Part shown: positions 51,519-59,755 of the stretch, piece by piece
How the letters are laid out: every line of letters starts with the position of its first letter
How positions within the stretch are numbered: position 1 is the first letter of the stretch
Source: Streptosporangium brasiliense
GTDB taxonomy: Bacteria; Actinomycetota; Actinomycetes; Streptosporangiales; Streptosporangiaceae
Length of the DNA: 64,000 nt
Direction: 5' to 3'
Assembly: GCF_030811595.1 (NCBI RefSeq)
Contig: NZ_JAUSRB010000002.1
Coordinates: 1,364,001-1,428,000, forward strand
Program-made: the position numbers and the translations under genes
The notes under the pieces: model-generated
Told to the model about the DNA's origin: nothing
Seen by the model: the letters and a program-made list of their open reading frames with translations, nothing else
The model's database searches: none

Positions 51519-52421
51519 TTACCGGGCCCGCGCCCGGCCCTTTCCCCGGGACACCGCCACGCCCGCGAGGCAGAGCAGACCGCCGGCGAGGGTCAGCCAG
51601 GCGGGCACCTCGTCGAGGATGAGCCAGGCCATCAGGACCACCAGCGCCGGGACGACATAGGTGGTGGCGCCCATCTTCCCGGCGGTGGTGCGGGCGAGCG
51701 CGTAGGCCCAGGTGGTGAACGCCAGAGCCGTCGGGAAGATCCCGAGATACACGACGTTCAGCGTCGCGGGCAGCGGGGCGGCGGCGACCTGCGACACCAA
51801 CTGGCCCGCGAACGGCAGGCAGGCCGCCGTGCCGACGAAGCAGCCGAAGGTGGTGACCTGCAGCGCCGAGGCGTGCTTCAGCGCTGGCTTCTGGCAGACC
51901 ACGCCACCGGCGTACGTCACGGCCGCGAGCAGGCAGAGCAGGACGCCGACGATCGACGCGCGACCACCGTCGGACATCGAGATCCCCACCACGACGGCGC
52001 CGGCGAACGACACCGCCATCCCCGCCAGCAGCCGGGGCGGGAACCCCTCCTTGAGCAGCCATCCGCCGAGGAGCGCGATCAGGACCGGGCCGACGTTGAC
52101 GACCATCGCCGCGGTCCCCGCGTCCACCTCCTGCTCGCCCCAGTTCAGGGCGACCATGTAGAGGCCGAACCACAGGATCCCCGAGCCCACGATGCCGGGC
52201 CACGCGGCGCGCGGCGGCAGCCCCTCGCGCCGCGCCAGCCAGATCACGCCCAGCACCACCGAGCCCGCCAGCAGCCGGCCCAGGGCCAGGGCGCCGGGGG
52301 CGAAGTGCTCCGCGGCGCTGCGGATGGCGACGAATGCCGAGGCCCACAGCAGCACGGTGACGCCCACCGCGGCGAGCGCCCGACGGTCGACGCGGGGTTC
52401 CGCGGTAATTGTTTGCTCCAT
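51519..52421 (-). CDS. EamA/DMT-superfamily transporter (second copy)
   Basis: This 300-residue, ten-helix EamA exporter starts with LAAVGVTVLLWASAFVAIRSA; the second half includes FTTWAYALARTTAGKMGATT and VPALVVLMAWLILDEVP. The substrate is unknown. It belongs to a different subgroup from the EamA protein at 11664-12602. The ATG at 52421 lies 6 bases after TAATCT and has no Shine-Dalgarno sequence, so it is probably leaderless. Confidence 0.9.
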   Translation of the reverse strand: MEQTITAEPRVDRRALAAVGVTVLLWASAFVAIRSAAEHFAPGALALGRLLAGSVVLGVIWLARREGLPPRAAWPGIVGSGILWFGLYMVALNWGEQEVDAGTAAMVVNVGPVLIALLGGWLLKEGFPPRLLAGMAVSFAGAVVVGISMSDGGRASIVGVLLCLLAAVTYAGGVVCQKPALKHASALQVTTFGCFVGTAACLPFAGQLVSQVAAAPLPATLNVVYLGIFPTALAFTTWAYALARTTAGKMGATTYVVPALVVLMAWLILDEVPAWLTLAGGLLCLAGVAVSRGKGRARAR

Positions 52422-52427
52422 AAGTGA

Positions 52428-52433
52428 AGATTA
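52428..52433 (-). promoter_or_regulatory. -10 box, leaderless start of the second EamA gene
   Basis: On the minus strand TAATCT lies 6 bases before the ATG at 52421. Confidence 0.5.
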
Positions 52434-52471
52434 TGGACAGGACATTTCGCCCCGTACCGAACTTTTCACCG

Positions 52472-52551
52472 CCGGTCCGGGCCCCACCCTCCGGAGCCCC
52501 GGGGCCCGGCCCCACCTTCCGGAACCGCGGGGCCCGGTCCCGCCCTCCGGC
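52472..52551. repeat. 28-bp tandem repeat, nearly three units
   Basis: Units of the form GGGCCCGGCCCCACCTTCCGG plus CC/GCG recur with a strict 28-bp period. The third unit is incomplete. Confidence 0.75.
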
Positions 52552-52797
52552 GTGAAGCCTCTGGATCCCTGCCGGCCGTTCCGGTGAATGCCGCGGGCCA
52601 GGCGGGGTAGCGCCGACTCCGAGCGAGAACGCACACCCCTCGGAGGCGCCGGCGGACGGATCCCCGGCCGGGACAGGGCGCGCCCGGCACCCGACGGAGC
52701 CCGGTCCGGGCCCTGCCGCCGGCGGCTCCGGCCGCTACAAGCGCGGCCGCCGCCCCGACGCGGGCGGTACGGCCGCTGGACCTGGAGATGGTGCACC

Positions 52798-53814
52798 ATG
52801 TCACATAACGACACCCGGCACACGGCAACCGCCCCCGCCCGGGGGCCGGAGGGCGAGCGGGCGCCCGAGAGCCCGGCCGAGCTGCCCAAGAGGTCGTGGT
52901 GGGACGTGCTCAAACGCACCGTCAAGGAGTTCCAGGAGGACAACCTCACCGACTGGGCCGCCGCGCTCACCTACTACGCGGTGCTGTCGATCTTCCCCGC
53001 GCTGCTGGCGGTGATATCCGTCCTCGGCCTGTTCGGCCAGTCGGCCACCCGGTCGCTCACCGACAACCTGGGGGCCCTGGCCCCCGGCCCCGCCCGGCAG
53101 ACCATCGACACCGTGCTCCAGGCCCTGCAGAGCAGCCAGCGCGCCGCGGGGATCGCCGCGATCATGGGTATCGCCATCGCGCTCTGGTCCGCGTCGGGTT
53201 ACGTGGGAGCCTTCATGCGGGCCGCCAACGTCATGTACGAGATGCCCGAGGGCCGGCCCATCTGGAAGACCCTGCCGCTGCGCCTGGGCATCACCACGGT
53301 CCTGGTGATCCTGATGGCGGTCGGCGCGGTCTCCGTCGTGTTCACCGGAGAGCTCGCCGCGCAGGCCGGGAAGGTCCTCGGGATCGGCGAGACCGCGCTG
53401 ACGATCTGGGGGATCGCCAAGTGGCCGATCCTGGTGGTCATCGTGGCGCTGGTCCTGGCCCTGCTGTACTGGGCCGCGCCCAACGTCGAGCATCCGGGGT
53501 TCCGCTGGATCACTCCCGGCAGCATGATCGCCGTCGTGGTGTGGATCGCCGCGTCCGCCGCGTTCGGGTTCTACGTGGCCAACTTCGGCTCCTACAGCAA
53601 GACCTACGCCGCGCTGGCCGGGGTCGTCGTCTTCCTGATCTGGCTGTGGATCTCCAACATCGCCGTGCTGCTCGGGGTGGAGTTCGACGCCGAACTCGCC
53701 CGGGAACGCGCCATCGAGGCGGGTCGGCCGGCCGACGAGGAGCCCTACGCCGAGCCCCGCGACACCCGCAAGTTCGACGAGGAGGACACCGAGCACGTGA
53801 AGGGCGGGGAGTAA
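52798..53814 (+). CDS. YihY/BrkB-family membrane protein
   Basis: This 338-residue inner-membrane protein of the YihY (virulence factor BrkB) family has a soluble N-terminal ~55 residues and about six helices. The family signature DWAAALTYYAVLSIFPALLAVISVLGL lies near residue 65, SASGYVGAFMRAANVMYE mid-protein, and FLIWLWISNIAVLLGVEFDAELAR near the end. An acidic C-terminal tail follows. The function of the family is not established; it is not a ribonuclease, as once annotated. The ATG at 52798 follows GGAGATGG. Confidence 0.92.
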   Translation: MSHNDTRHTATAPARGPEGERAPESPAELPKRSWWDVLKRTVKEFQEDNLTDWAAALTYYAVLSIFPALLAVISVLGLFGQSATRSLTDNLGALAPGPARQTIDTVLQALQSSQRAAGIAAIMGIAIALWSASGYVGAFMRAANVMYEMPEGRPIWKTLPLRLGITTVLVILMAVGAVSVVFTGELAAQAGKVLGIGETALTIWGIAKWPILVVIVALVLALLYWAAPNVEHPGFRWITPGSMIAVVVWIAASAAFGFYVANFGSYSKTYAALAGVVVFLIWLWISNIAVLLGVEFDAELARERAIEAGRPADEEPYAEPRDTRKFDEEDTEHVKGGE

Positions 53815-54031
53815 GGGAGTGATGAACCTTCCGCAGCCCGCCTGTGACGTGACGCCCGGTTCACACCACAGGCGCCCCCCTTTCCGGGAAATCACCGGGA
53901 AAGACCGGAGCGTCGGGGAGATCCGCCCCCGGATGGCTGGTCCACTGACGGGGAGGCCAGGCGTACGAGCGAGTGCCGGAGCGACGGAAGCGCCGTGCAC
54001 AGGTCGTCGGCACCGCGGAGGAAGGACTGAC

Positions 54032-54361
54032 ATGGCCGAGGACAGGCGGGACATCGCCACGGATTTCCACCATGCGATCAACATGACGGCCGGAGAGCTG
54101 GAGCGCTGGCTGGAGACCCAGGAGTCCAAGGGGAGCGGGGACAAGACCGGTGGCGGCGAGTCGACAGGCCACGAGTCGGGCCGCCGCATCCTGGAGATCC
54201 TCCGCAAGCGCGAGGACGACCTCTCCGACGACGACTACACCCACATGCGGCAGGTGACCGGCTACGTCCGCCGGCACCTCGCGCAGCGCCCCTCCGGCGA
54301 CGTCGAGGACACCCGGTGGAGACGCTCCCTGATGAACTGGGGACACGACCCGCTCAAGTAG
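54032..54361 (+). CDS. DUF3140 family protein
   Basis: This 109-residue hydrophilic, helical protein of unknown function opens with IATDFHHAINMTAGELERWLE. The middle HESGRRILEILRKREDDLSDDDYTHMRQV and the end RWRRSLMNWGHDP match the DUF3140 pattern I recall in actinobacteria. It has no signal peptide. The ATG at 54032 is preceded by GGAGGAAGGA. It lies 217 bases after the YihY gene, the gap carrying no recognisable gene. Confidence 0.85.
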   Translation: MAEDRRDIATDFHHAINMTAGELERWLETQESKGSGDKTGGGESTGHESGRRILEILRKREDDLSDDDYTHMRQVTGYVRRHLAQRPSGDVEDTRWRRSLMNWGHDPLK

Positions 54362-54404
54362 GCGCCCGCCCGGCTCCGGCCGGCGCCTCAGGACCGCACC
54401 GGGC

Positions 54405-55493
54405 TCACACCCCCCGGCCGGAGGCGGCCACGTGGCCGGCGAGCGCGCCGGCGAGACCGCCCGCGGCGCGGCGGCCCGCCGAGGACGCCGTGACGGGTGC
54501 CGGTGGACCCGCCGAGGACGCCGCGGCGGGTGCCGGCGGGCGCTCCGGGACGCGCCCCGCCGGACGGCCTCGCAGGTGGTCGGCGGTGACCTGCCGGAAG
54601 GCCGCCAGGCGGGCGGTCTCGTTGTCGTGGTGCCAGATGAGGGAGAGGACGGAGTCGGGCAGCCCCTCGACGGGGACGAAGACGATGTCGGGGCGGTGAT
54701 GGTAGTCCTCGGTCAGCGCGCAGAACAGCATCCCGCCGCGGTTGGCCGCGATCATCGACAGCGCCTCCTGCATCGTGGAGGCCGCCGGCCCGTCCGGCAC
54801 CGGCCGGCCCGCCGGCGTGACGGACGGGGACAGCAGCTCCCGCCAGTATCGGGGCGCGGGACCGGCGATCCGGATGACCGGGCAGCCGGCGAGCTCCTCG
54901 GCGGCTACCGAGGCACGGCGCGCGAACGGGTGCCGGGTGGAGACCGCGAGCGTCTGCGGCTCGCTGTTGACCCGCGGGCCGAGGACCAACCCCGGCTCCT
55001 CCACCGGCCCGCAGACGAACGCCGCGTCGACCTCGCCGCGCCGCAACGGGCCGAAGGGGTCGGATATCGGCATCTCGACGGTGACGACCTCGCTGTCGGG
55101 GTGCCTCTCCTGGAAGATCCCGACGATCTCCATGACCTCCTGATCGGAGGTCCCGAGGAACCCGACCCGCAGGACGCCGGCGACGCCGCGGGCCGCGGAC
55201 CGGACCCGTTCGACGGCGTGCCGGAGGGAGGCGTAGGCGGGGCGCAGCTCCTCGGCGAAGCGCTCACCGAGCGGGGTGAGCCGGACCCGCCGGCTGGTGC
55301 GCTCGAACATCCGGGCCCCGACCCGCTCCTCCAACGAGCGCACCAGCTGGCTGACGCGGCTCTGGGAGACGTACAGCCGCTCGGCGGCCCGGCCGAAATG
55401 CAGTTCCTCACTCAGCACGAGGAAGCACTCCAGCTCCCGGATCTCCACTCCGCCCACGGCCACCTCCACGCGCCTGCCGCTCCGCCCATCCAT
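54405..55493 (-). CDS. LysR-family transcriptional regulator
   Basis: The 362-residue regulator has an N-terminal helix-turn-helix (FGRAAERLYVSQSRVSQLVRSLE) after IRELECFLVLSEELH, and a type-2 periplasmic-binding effector domain (LRVGFLGTSDQEVMEIVGIF onward). A ~60-residue Pro/Ala/Ser tail after ADHLRGR contains a duplicated ~12-residue unit encoded by a 36-bp DNA repeat (about 54475-54545). It diverges from an MFS exporter gene across a 70-bp gap with a palindrome at 55502-55517. The ATG at 55493 is used; a GTG 15 codons later (VEIRELEC) may be the real start. Confidence 0.9.
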   Translation of the reverse strand: MDGRSGRRVEVAVGGVEIRELECFLVLSEELHFGRAAERLYVSQSRVSQLVRSLEERVGARMFERTSRRVRLTPLGERFAEELRPAYASLRHAVERVRSAARGVAGVLRVGFLGTSDQEVMEIVGIFQERHPDSEVVTVEMPISDPFGPLRRGEVDAAFVCGPVEEPGLVLGPRVNSEPQTLAVSTRHPFARRASVAAEELAGCPVIRIAGPAPRYWRELLSPSVTPAGRPVPDGPAASTMQEALSMIAANRGGMLFCALTEDYHHRPDIVFVPVEGLPDSVLSLIWHHDNETARLAAFRQVTADHLRGRPAGRVPERPPAPAAASSAGPPAPVTASSAGRRAAGGLAGALAGHVAASGRGV

Positions 55494-55501
55494 TAGCCCA
55501 C

Positions 55502-55517
55502 CTCATCCAAGGATGAG
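55502..55517. promoter_or_regulatory. Probable LysR operator
   Basis: CTCATCC-AA-GGATGAG is a perfect 7-bp inverted repeat directly upstream of the LysR gene and in the gap shared with the MFS gene. Confidence 0.55.
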
Positions 55518-55563
55518 ACCTTCGGCGTTGTTCCGCCGGGGGCGCGGCTGAAGGCTGTCAGAC

Positions 55564-56823
55564 ATGTCAACCAGCGCTTCCCCCGCCGGGGACCGGCCGT
55601 CGCGGGCGTACTGGCCCGCGGTCGTCGCGGTGTCCCTGGGCACCTTCTCCGTGGTGACCACCGAGATGTCACCCGTCGGCCTGCTGACGTCCGTCGGATC
55701 CGATCTGAAGATCTCCGCCGGTGTGGCGGGGCTGGCGGTGACGCTGCCGGGCATCGTCGCCGCGCTCGCCGCCCCGGTCCTCACCGTGGCCGCGGGCCGG
55801 GCCGACCGGCGGTTGGTGCTGTGCGCGCTGATGGCCCTGCTGACCGTGGCCAACCTGCTGTCCGCCCTGGCCCCGGGCGCGCCGACACTGATCGCCTCCC
55901 GGGCCCTGGTGGGCCTGGGCATCGGTGGGTTCTGGTCGATCGCCGCGGGCCTGGCCGTACGGCTGGTGCCGGAGCGGTCCACCGGCGCCGCGACATCAAT
56001 GATCTTCGGAGGCGTCTCGATCGCCTCCGTTCTCGGGGTCCCGGCCGGGACGCTCGTCGGCGAGCTGGCCGGCTGGCGGGCCGCGTTCGCCGCGCTGGCG
56101 TTCCTGTGCGCGGCGGTCACGGCCGCGCTGGCCCTGCTGCTGCCGCCGCTGACCGCGACGCGGGCGATCCGGTTCGGGCAGGTCCCCCGCCTGCTCCGGG
56201 ACAGGGGGGTGCGCACCGGTCTGACCGTCACGCTTCTCCTGGTCACCGGCCACTTCGCGGCCTTCACCTACCTCGGCCCGGTCGTCGGGCAGGTGTCCGG
56301 CGCCGGCGCCGGCCTGCTCAGCGCGCTCCTGCTGGTGTACGGCGTGGCGGGGGTCGCGGGGAACTTCGCGGCGGGTCCGGCGGCGGCCCGGAACGTGCGC
56401 GGCACCGTCCTGCTCATCGCCGGGACGCTCGCCGCGGTGGTGCTGCTGCTGCCCGGCCCCGGCGCCGTGCGGGCCGGGATGATCGTCCTGCTCGCCGTCT
56501 GGGGGCTCGCCTACGGCGGCGTCTCGGTCAGCCTCCAGACCTGGATGCTGCGCGCGGTACCCCAGGCCCCGGAGGCGGGGGCGGCGCTGTTCGTCTCCTC
56601 GTTCAACGCGGCCATCTCGCTGGGCGCCCTGCTCGGCGGGGTGACGGTGGACTCCCTGGGCGCCTCCGGCGTCACCTGGGCCGGCGGGACGCTCGCGGCC
56701 CTCGCCGCGGCGGCGGTCTGGCTCTCCGGCCGCGATCGCGGCGGAGACGCCTTTCCCGGCCCTTCGCCCCGGACGCTGTCGGGGCCTGACGGAAAGCCGC
56801 CGGCGATTGATTCCCGGCGATGA
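55564..56823 (+). CDS. MFS transporter (AraJ-type sugar/drug efflux)
   Basis: This 419-residue major-facilitator protein has about twelve helices. YWPAVVAVSLGTFSVVTTEMSPVGLL opens the first, AGRADRRLVL is the loop 2-3 motif, and ALVGLGIGGFWSIAAGLAVRL is typical of DHA1 arabinose-efflux-like members. The substrate is unknown. It is divergently transcribed from a LysR gene that probably controls it. The ATG at 55564 is preceded by GAAGG about 10 bases upstream. Confidence 0.9.
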   Translation: MSTSASPAGDRPSRAYWPAVVAVSLGTFSVVTTEMSPVGLLTSVGSDLKISAGVAGLAVTLPGIVAALAAPVLTVAAGRADRRLVLCALMALLTVANLLSALAPGAPTLIASRALVGLGIGGFWSIAAGLAVRLVPERSTGAATSMIFGGVSIASVLGVPAGTLVGELAGWRAAFAALAFLCAAVTAALALLLPPLTATRAIRFGQVPRLLRDRGVRTGLTVTLLLVTGHFAAFTYLGPVVGQVSGAGAGLLSALLLVYGVAGVAGNFAAGPAAARNVRGTVLLIAGTLAAVVLLLPGPGAVRAGMIVLLAVWGLAYGGVSVSLQTWMLRAVPQAPEAGAALFVSSFNAAISLGALLGGVTVDSLGASGVTWAGGTLAALAAAAVWLSGRDRGGDAFPGPSPRTLSGPDGKPPAIDSRR

Positions 56824-56878
56824 GAGTCTCTCCCGGCGTGGGGCCGCCTTCACAGCCACCCGGCTGTCAGGAGGAACC

Positions 56879-57337
56879 ATGCGATCGTCCCGGCTCCGGT
56901 GCCTGGCCCTGATCGTCATCGGGATGTCCCTGTTCACCACCGCGTTGACCGGCGCCGCGGACGCCGAGACGTCCCCCGGGCCCGCGAGCGGCGGCCCGGG
57001 GCGTCAGAGCCTGCCGAACCAGTCGCGTACGGCCCGCGGCCCACCCGTTCCGAGGGCCACCATCAGCGCGCAGCGCGCCTTCGACGGCGCGAGGTCACGG
57101 GCTCCGATCGCGCCCACCTTGGCGGCGAGCCCCACGCCGAGGGGCAGGTCGTCGAGCGGGACCCCACGGGTGCGGCAGCGGGAGGCGACGACCACCGGGA
57201 TGCCCCACTCCGTCAGCTCGCTGATCGTCGCGAAGAGGCCGACCGGCACGTTGGACATGCCGGTGCCCTCCAGCACCACCCCCCGGGCACCGGCGTCCAC
57301 GACCGCGGTGAGCAGCACGGAGTCCATCCCGGGATAG
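56879..57337 (+). pseudogene. Secreted-protein start that runs into the antisense of the asparaginase gene
   Basis: The ATG at 56879 has a strong AGGAGGAACC site and encodes a clear signal peptide (SSRLRCLALIVIGMSLFTTA, cleavage near ADA). After about 42 codons the frame enters the 3' end of the convergent asparaginase gene at 57004 and continues antisense for 334 bases to a stop. That part has no native look. The gene is probably a truncated secreted protein whose 3' end was lost. A genuine short exported peptide is the alternative. Confidence 0.5.
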
Positions 57338-57972
57338 GTCTTGATCAGGGCGACGTCCGCCTCCGGCTCCCCCGCCACCAGCGGAGGCCGGGGCGGCGGC
57401 GCGGCCAGCATCTCGACCCGCCCGCCGGCCACACGGCCCAGCGCGGGGAAGGGCGCCGAGGAGAAGGCCGCCACGCTCGTGGCGTCGGTCATGCTCGCCC
57501 AGCGGGCGGCGTGCAGCTCGTCGTTGAGGCACACGACGGCCCCGGCGCCGCGCAGCGCGCCGTCAGCGGCGGCCGCGACGGCGGAGGCCAGGTTGCGCGG
57601 GCCGTCGGCGGACAGCTCGTCCAGGGGGCGCACGGCGCCGGTCAGCACGATCGCGCCGCGCTCGGCCGCCCGGCCCGCGAGCAGGTCGGCGAGGAAGGCG
57701 CTCTCCTCCAGGGTGTCGGTGCCGTGAGTGATCACGACCCCGTCGAATCCCTGTTCGAGGATCGCCGAACGGGCCCGGCGGGCCAGCCCGAACATGGTCG
57801 AGGGCGACATGTCCCAGCTCGGCTCCGCCATCACGTCCTCCACCACCACCTCCGCCGCGAGCTCGGCCGGAGGGATCGCCGCCAGGAGCTGGGCGCCGGA
57901 CGCGACACCCGCGGGACGGCTGGAGTAGGCGATGGTGTCACCGGTCGCCAGCAGCAGCACACGCTTCACCAC
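57004..57972 (-). CDS. L-asparaginase family protein
   Basis: This 322-residue protein of the asparaginase/glutaminase fold should hydrolyse L-asparagine to aspartate and ammonia. VLLLATGDTIAYSS holds the nucleophile threonine. VITHGTDTLEESAF has the Thr-Asp pair, TGAVRPLDELSADGPRNL follows, and IKTYPGMDS opens the C-terminal domain. The usual TGGTIA reads TGDTIA, so an Asp replaces the second Gly beside the nucleophile. No signal peptide is present, so it is cytoplasmic. The GTG at 57972 has GAAGGGAT 3 bases upstream. A large inverted repeat lies about 80 bases upstream. Confidence 0.87.
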   Translation of the reverse strand: MVKRVLLLATGDTIAYSSRPAGVASGAQLLAAIPPAELAAEVVVEDVMAEPSWDMSPSTMFGLARRARSAILEQGFDGVVITHGTDTLEESAFLADLLAGRAAERGAIVLTGAVRPLDELSADGPRNLASAVAAAADGALRGAGAVVCLNDELHAARWASMTDATSVAAFSSAPFPALGRVAGGRVEMLAAPPPRPPLVAGEPEADVALIKTYPGMDSVLLTAVVDAGARGVVLEGTGMSNVPVGLFATISELTEWGIPVVVASRCRTRGVPLDDLPLGVGLAAKVGAIGARDLAPSKARCALMVALGTGGPRAVRDWFGRL

Positions 57973-58051
57973 ATGATCCCTTCGACGGCCGCGACGGGGC
58001 CGGTCCCGGGCGTCCCGCGCCCCGGCGGAGCGGCCGCCCCGGACCGGCTAT

Positions 58052-58097
58052 CCCTATTTATAACCCACACATACCCCCAGTAGGGTTATTTGTAGGG
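58052..58097. promoter_or_regulatory. Large AT-rich inverted repeat upstream of the asparaginase gene
   Basis: CCCTATTTATAACCC (58052-58066) and GGGTTATTTGTAGGG (58083-58097) are inverted copies matching at 12 of 15 positions, centred 31 bp apart. The AT-rich island probably contains the asparaginase promoter and a regulator site. Confidence 0.55.
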
Positions 58098-58236
58098 AAT
58101 CGCATGCGTCCGCAGGACTCCGGGCCGCCCGCAGGCCGGGCGATCAGGTGGGGAACAGGCACGGCCGGTCAGGCACGGCCGGTGAGCGGGAACGTCGCGA
58201 CCACGTTCCGGCTCCGGCCGCGCGCGCCGCCGGGCG

Positions 58237-59169
58237 TCACGGGACCAGGACGATCTTTCCGGTGGTACGGCGGGCCGAGAGCAGTTCGTGCGCCTTGGCG
58301 ACCTCGGCCAGCGGCAGCACCTGGTCCACGTGCACTCTGAGCCGCCCGGACTCCACCAGGGCGGCGAGGCGGGTCAGATCGGCCGCCGAGGGACGCACGT
58401 TCACCACGGTGAGCCGTACCCCCCGCTCGGCCGCGCGCTCCGGGGTGATGCCGAGGTTGCCGCCGAGCGCGCCGACGAGCAGGCCGCCGGGCTTCAGGGC
58501 GGCGGCGGAGCGCTCCCCGTACTCGCCGCCCACCAGGTCGAACACCACGTCCACGGGCTCGGTCGCCGTGGCGAAGTCCTCGGTGGCGTAGTCGATGAGC
58601 GTGTCCGCGCCGAGGCCGCGGAGGAAGGCGTGCTTGGCGGCCCGGGCGGTGCCGACGACGTGCGCCCCATGCGCCTTGGCGATCTGGACGGCCAGGTGGC
58701 CGACCCCGCCGGCGGCTGCGTGGACGAGCACCCGCCGTCCCTCGCCGACGCGCGCGATGCCGACCAGCGCCTGCCAGGCGGTCAGCCCGGCCAGCGGCAG
58801 CCCGCCCGCCTCCTGCGCGGTCAGCCCGGCGGGCCTGTGGATGATCTCGTTGGGCGAGGCCAGGACGTAGTCGGCATAGGCGTTGCCCGCACCCGGGAAG
58901 GCGAGCAGACCCAGCACCTCGTCGCCGGGGGCGAACGCGGACACGCCGGGCCCGGTGGCCTCGATCACCCCCGCGACGTCCCAGCCGAGGCTGAACGGCG
59001 GCGTGCCGAGCAGCGGGTAGACACCGGACCGGACAGCCCCGTCGACCGGGTTGACCCCGGCGGCCTCGACCTTGATCAGGACCTGCCCGTGGTCCGGCAC
59101 GGGCCGGTCGACCTCGGCGAGCTGGAGAACGGAGGGACCGCCGAAGGCGGACTGGGTGACGGCACGCAT
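58237..59169 (-). CDS. NADPH-dependent quinone oxidoreductase-like protein
   Basis: This 310-residue medium-chain dehydrogenase/reductase of the zinc-free quinone-reductase type starts MRAVTQSAFGGPSVLQLAEV. It has VEAAGVNPVDGAVRSG and SLGWDVAGVIEATGPGV, then the cofactor loop VLVHAAAGGVGHLAVQIAK. It probably reduces quinones or enals. The ATG at 59169 has AAGGAGA about 6 bases upstream. It diverges from an HxlR regulator, a common pairing for redox or electrophile stress. Confidence 0.9.
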   Translation of the reverse strand: MRAVTQSAFGGPSVLQLAEVDRPVPDHGQVLIKVEAAGVNPVDGAVRSGVYPLLGTPPFSLGWDVAGVIEATGPGVSAFAPGDEVLGLLAFPGAGNAYADYVLASPNEIIHRPAGLTAQEAGGLPLAGLTAWQALVGIARVGEGRRVLVHAAAGGVGHLAVQIAKAHGAHVVGTARAAKHAFLRGLGADTLIDYATEDFATATEPVDVVFDLVGGEYGERSAAALKPGGLLVGALGGNLGITPERAAERGVRLTVVNVRPSAADLTRLAALVESGRLRVHVDQVLPLAEVAKAHELLSARRTTGKIVLVP

Positions 59170-59236
59170 TTCGATCTCCTTGGTAGGGGAACCCTGTCGA
59201 GATCAATCGTGGTGGACAGCGGTATAACTAGGAAAG

Positions 59237-59265
59237 AAGGCACCTTTGCGATATATAGGTACCTT
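59237..59265. promoter_or_regulatory. Paired HxlR-type operator boxes
   Basis: AAGG-CA-CCTT (59237-59246) and AGGTACCTT (59257-59265) are two palindromic boxes with centres about 19 bp apart, in the divergent gap directly before the HxlR start codon. TATAAC (59223-59228) can act as its -10. Confidence 0.55.
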
Positions 59266-59682
59266 ATGGATACCATGTCCCACCTGCGGGAGTTCGGCGC
59301 CGTCGACGCCTACCTGAAGGAATGCGCCTCACGGACCGTCCTGGCGGCCATCGCCAACAAGTGGACCTGCCTGCTGGTGGACGCCCTGCAGGACGGCCCG
59401 GTCCGGTTCGGCGAGCTGCGCCGCCGTCTCGACGGGATCACCCAGAAGAGCCTCACCCAGACACTGCGGACCATGGAGCGTGACGGGGTGGTGGTCCGCA
59501 CCGTCTATCCGACGATCCCGCCCCGGGTGGAGTATTCGCTCAGCGAGCTGGGCCAGAGCGTGGTCGCGCTGATGGCGGGGATCAGGCGCTGGTCGGAGGA
59601 CCACGTGCCCGAGATCATGGCCGCCCGCGACCGCTACGACCTCCGCGCGGCCGAGGACCCCCGGCCCGTCCCGGTGGACTGA
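59266..59682 (+). CDS. HxlR-family transcriptional regulator
   Basis: The 138-residue winged-helix protein shows the HxlR core: ANKWTCLLVDALQDGPVRFGELRRRLDGITQKSLTQTLRTMERDGVV, with wing TIPPRVEYSLSELGQSV. A cysteine near the N-terminus (KECASRT, residue ~20) is where redox- or aldehyde-sensing HxlR proteins often have one. It should control the divergent oxidoreductase gene and itself through the paired boxes. The ATG at 59266 (or 59275) has no strong ribosome site. Confidence 0.92.
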   Translation: MDTMSHLREFGAVDAYLKECASRTVLAAIANKWTCLLVDALQDGPVRFGELRRRLDGITQKSLTQTLRTMERDGVVVRTVYPTIPPRVEYSLSELGQSVVALMAGIRRWSEDHVPEIMAARDRYDLRAAEDPRPVPVD

Positions 59683-59755
59683 CACCGGCCACCGGCGACG
59701 CCTGATCCAGGGTGCCGCCGTCCGGTCGCGCCGGGGGCGCTGACATGCTGGCCCC

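Larger units (their letters stand above)
52422..52797. other. Intergenic region between the EamA and YihY genes
   Basis: This 376-bp divergent gap holds the EamA -10 box, a 28-bp tandem repeat array (52472-52551) and then featureless GC-rich DNA up to the YihY ribosome site. No gene is evident. Confidence 0.5.
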
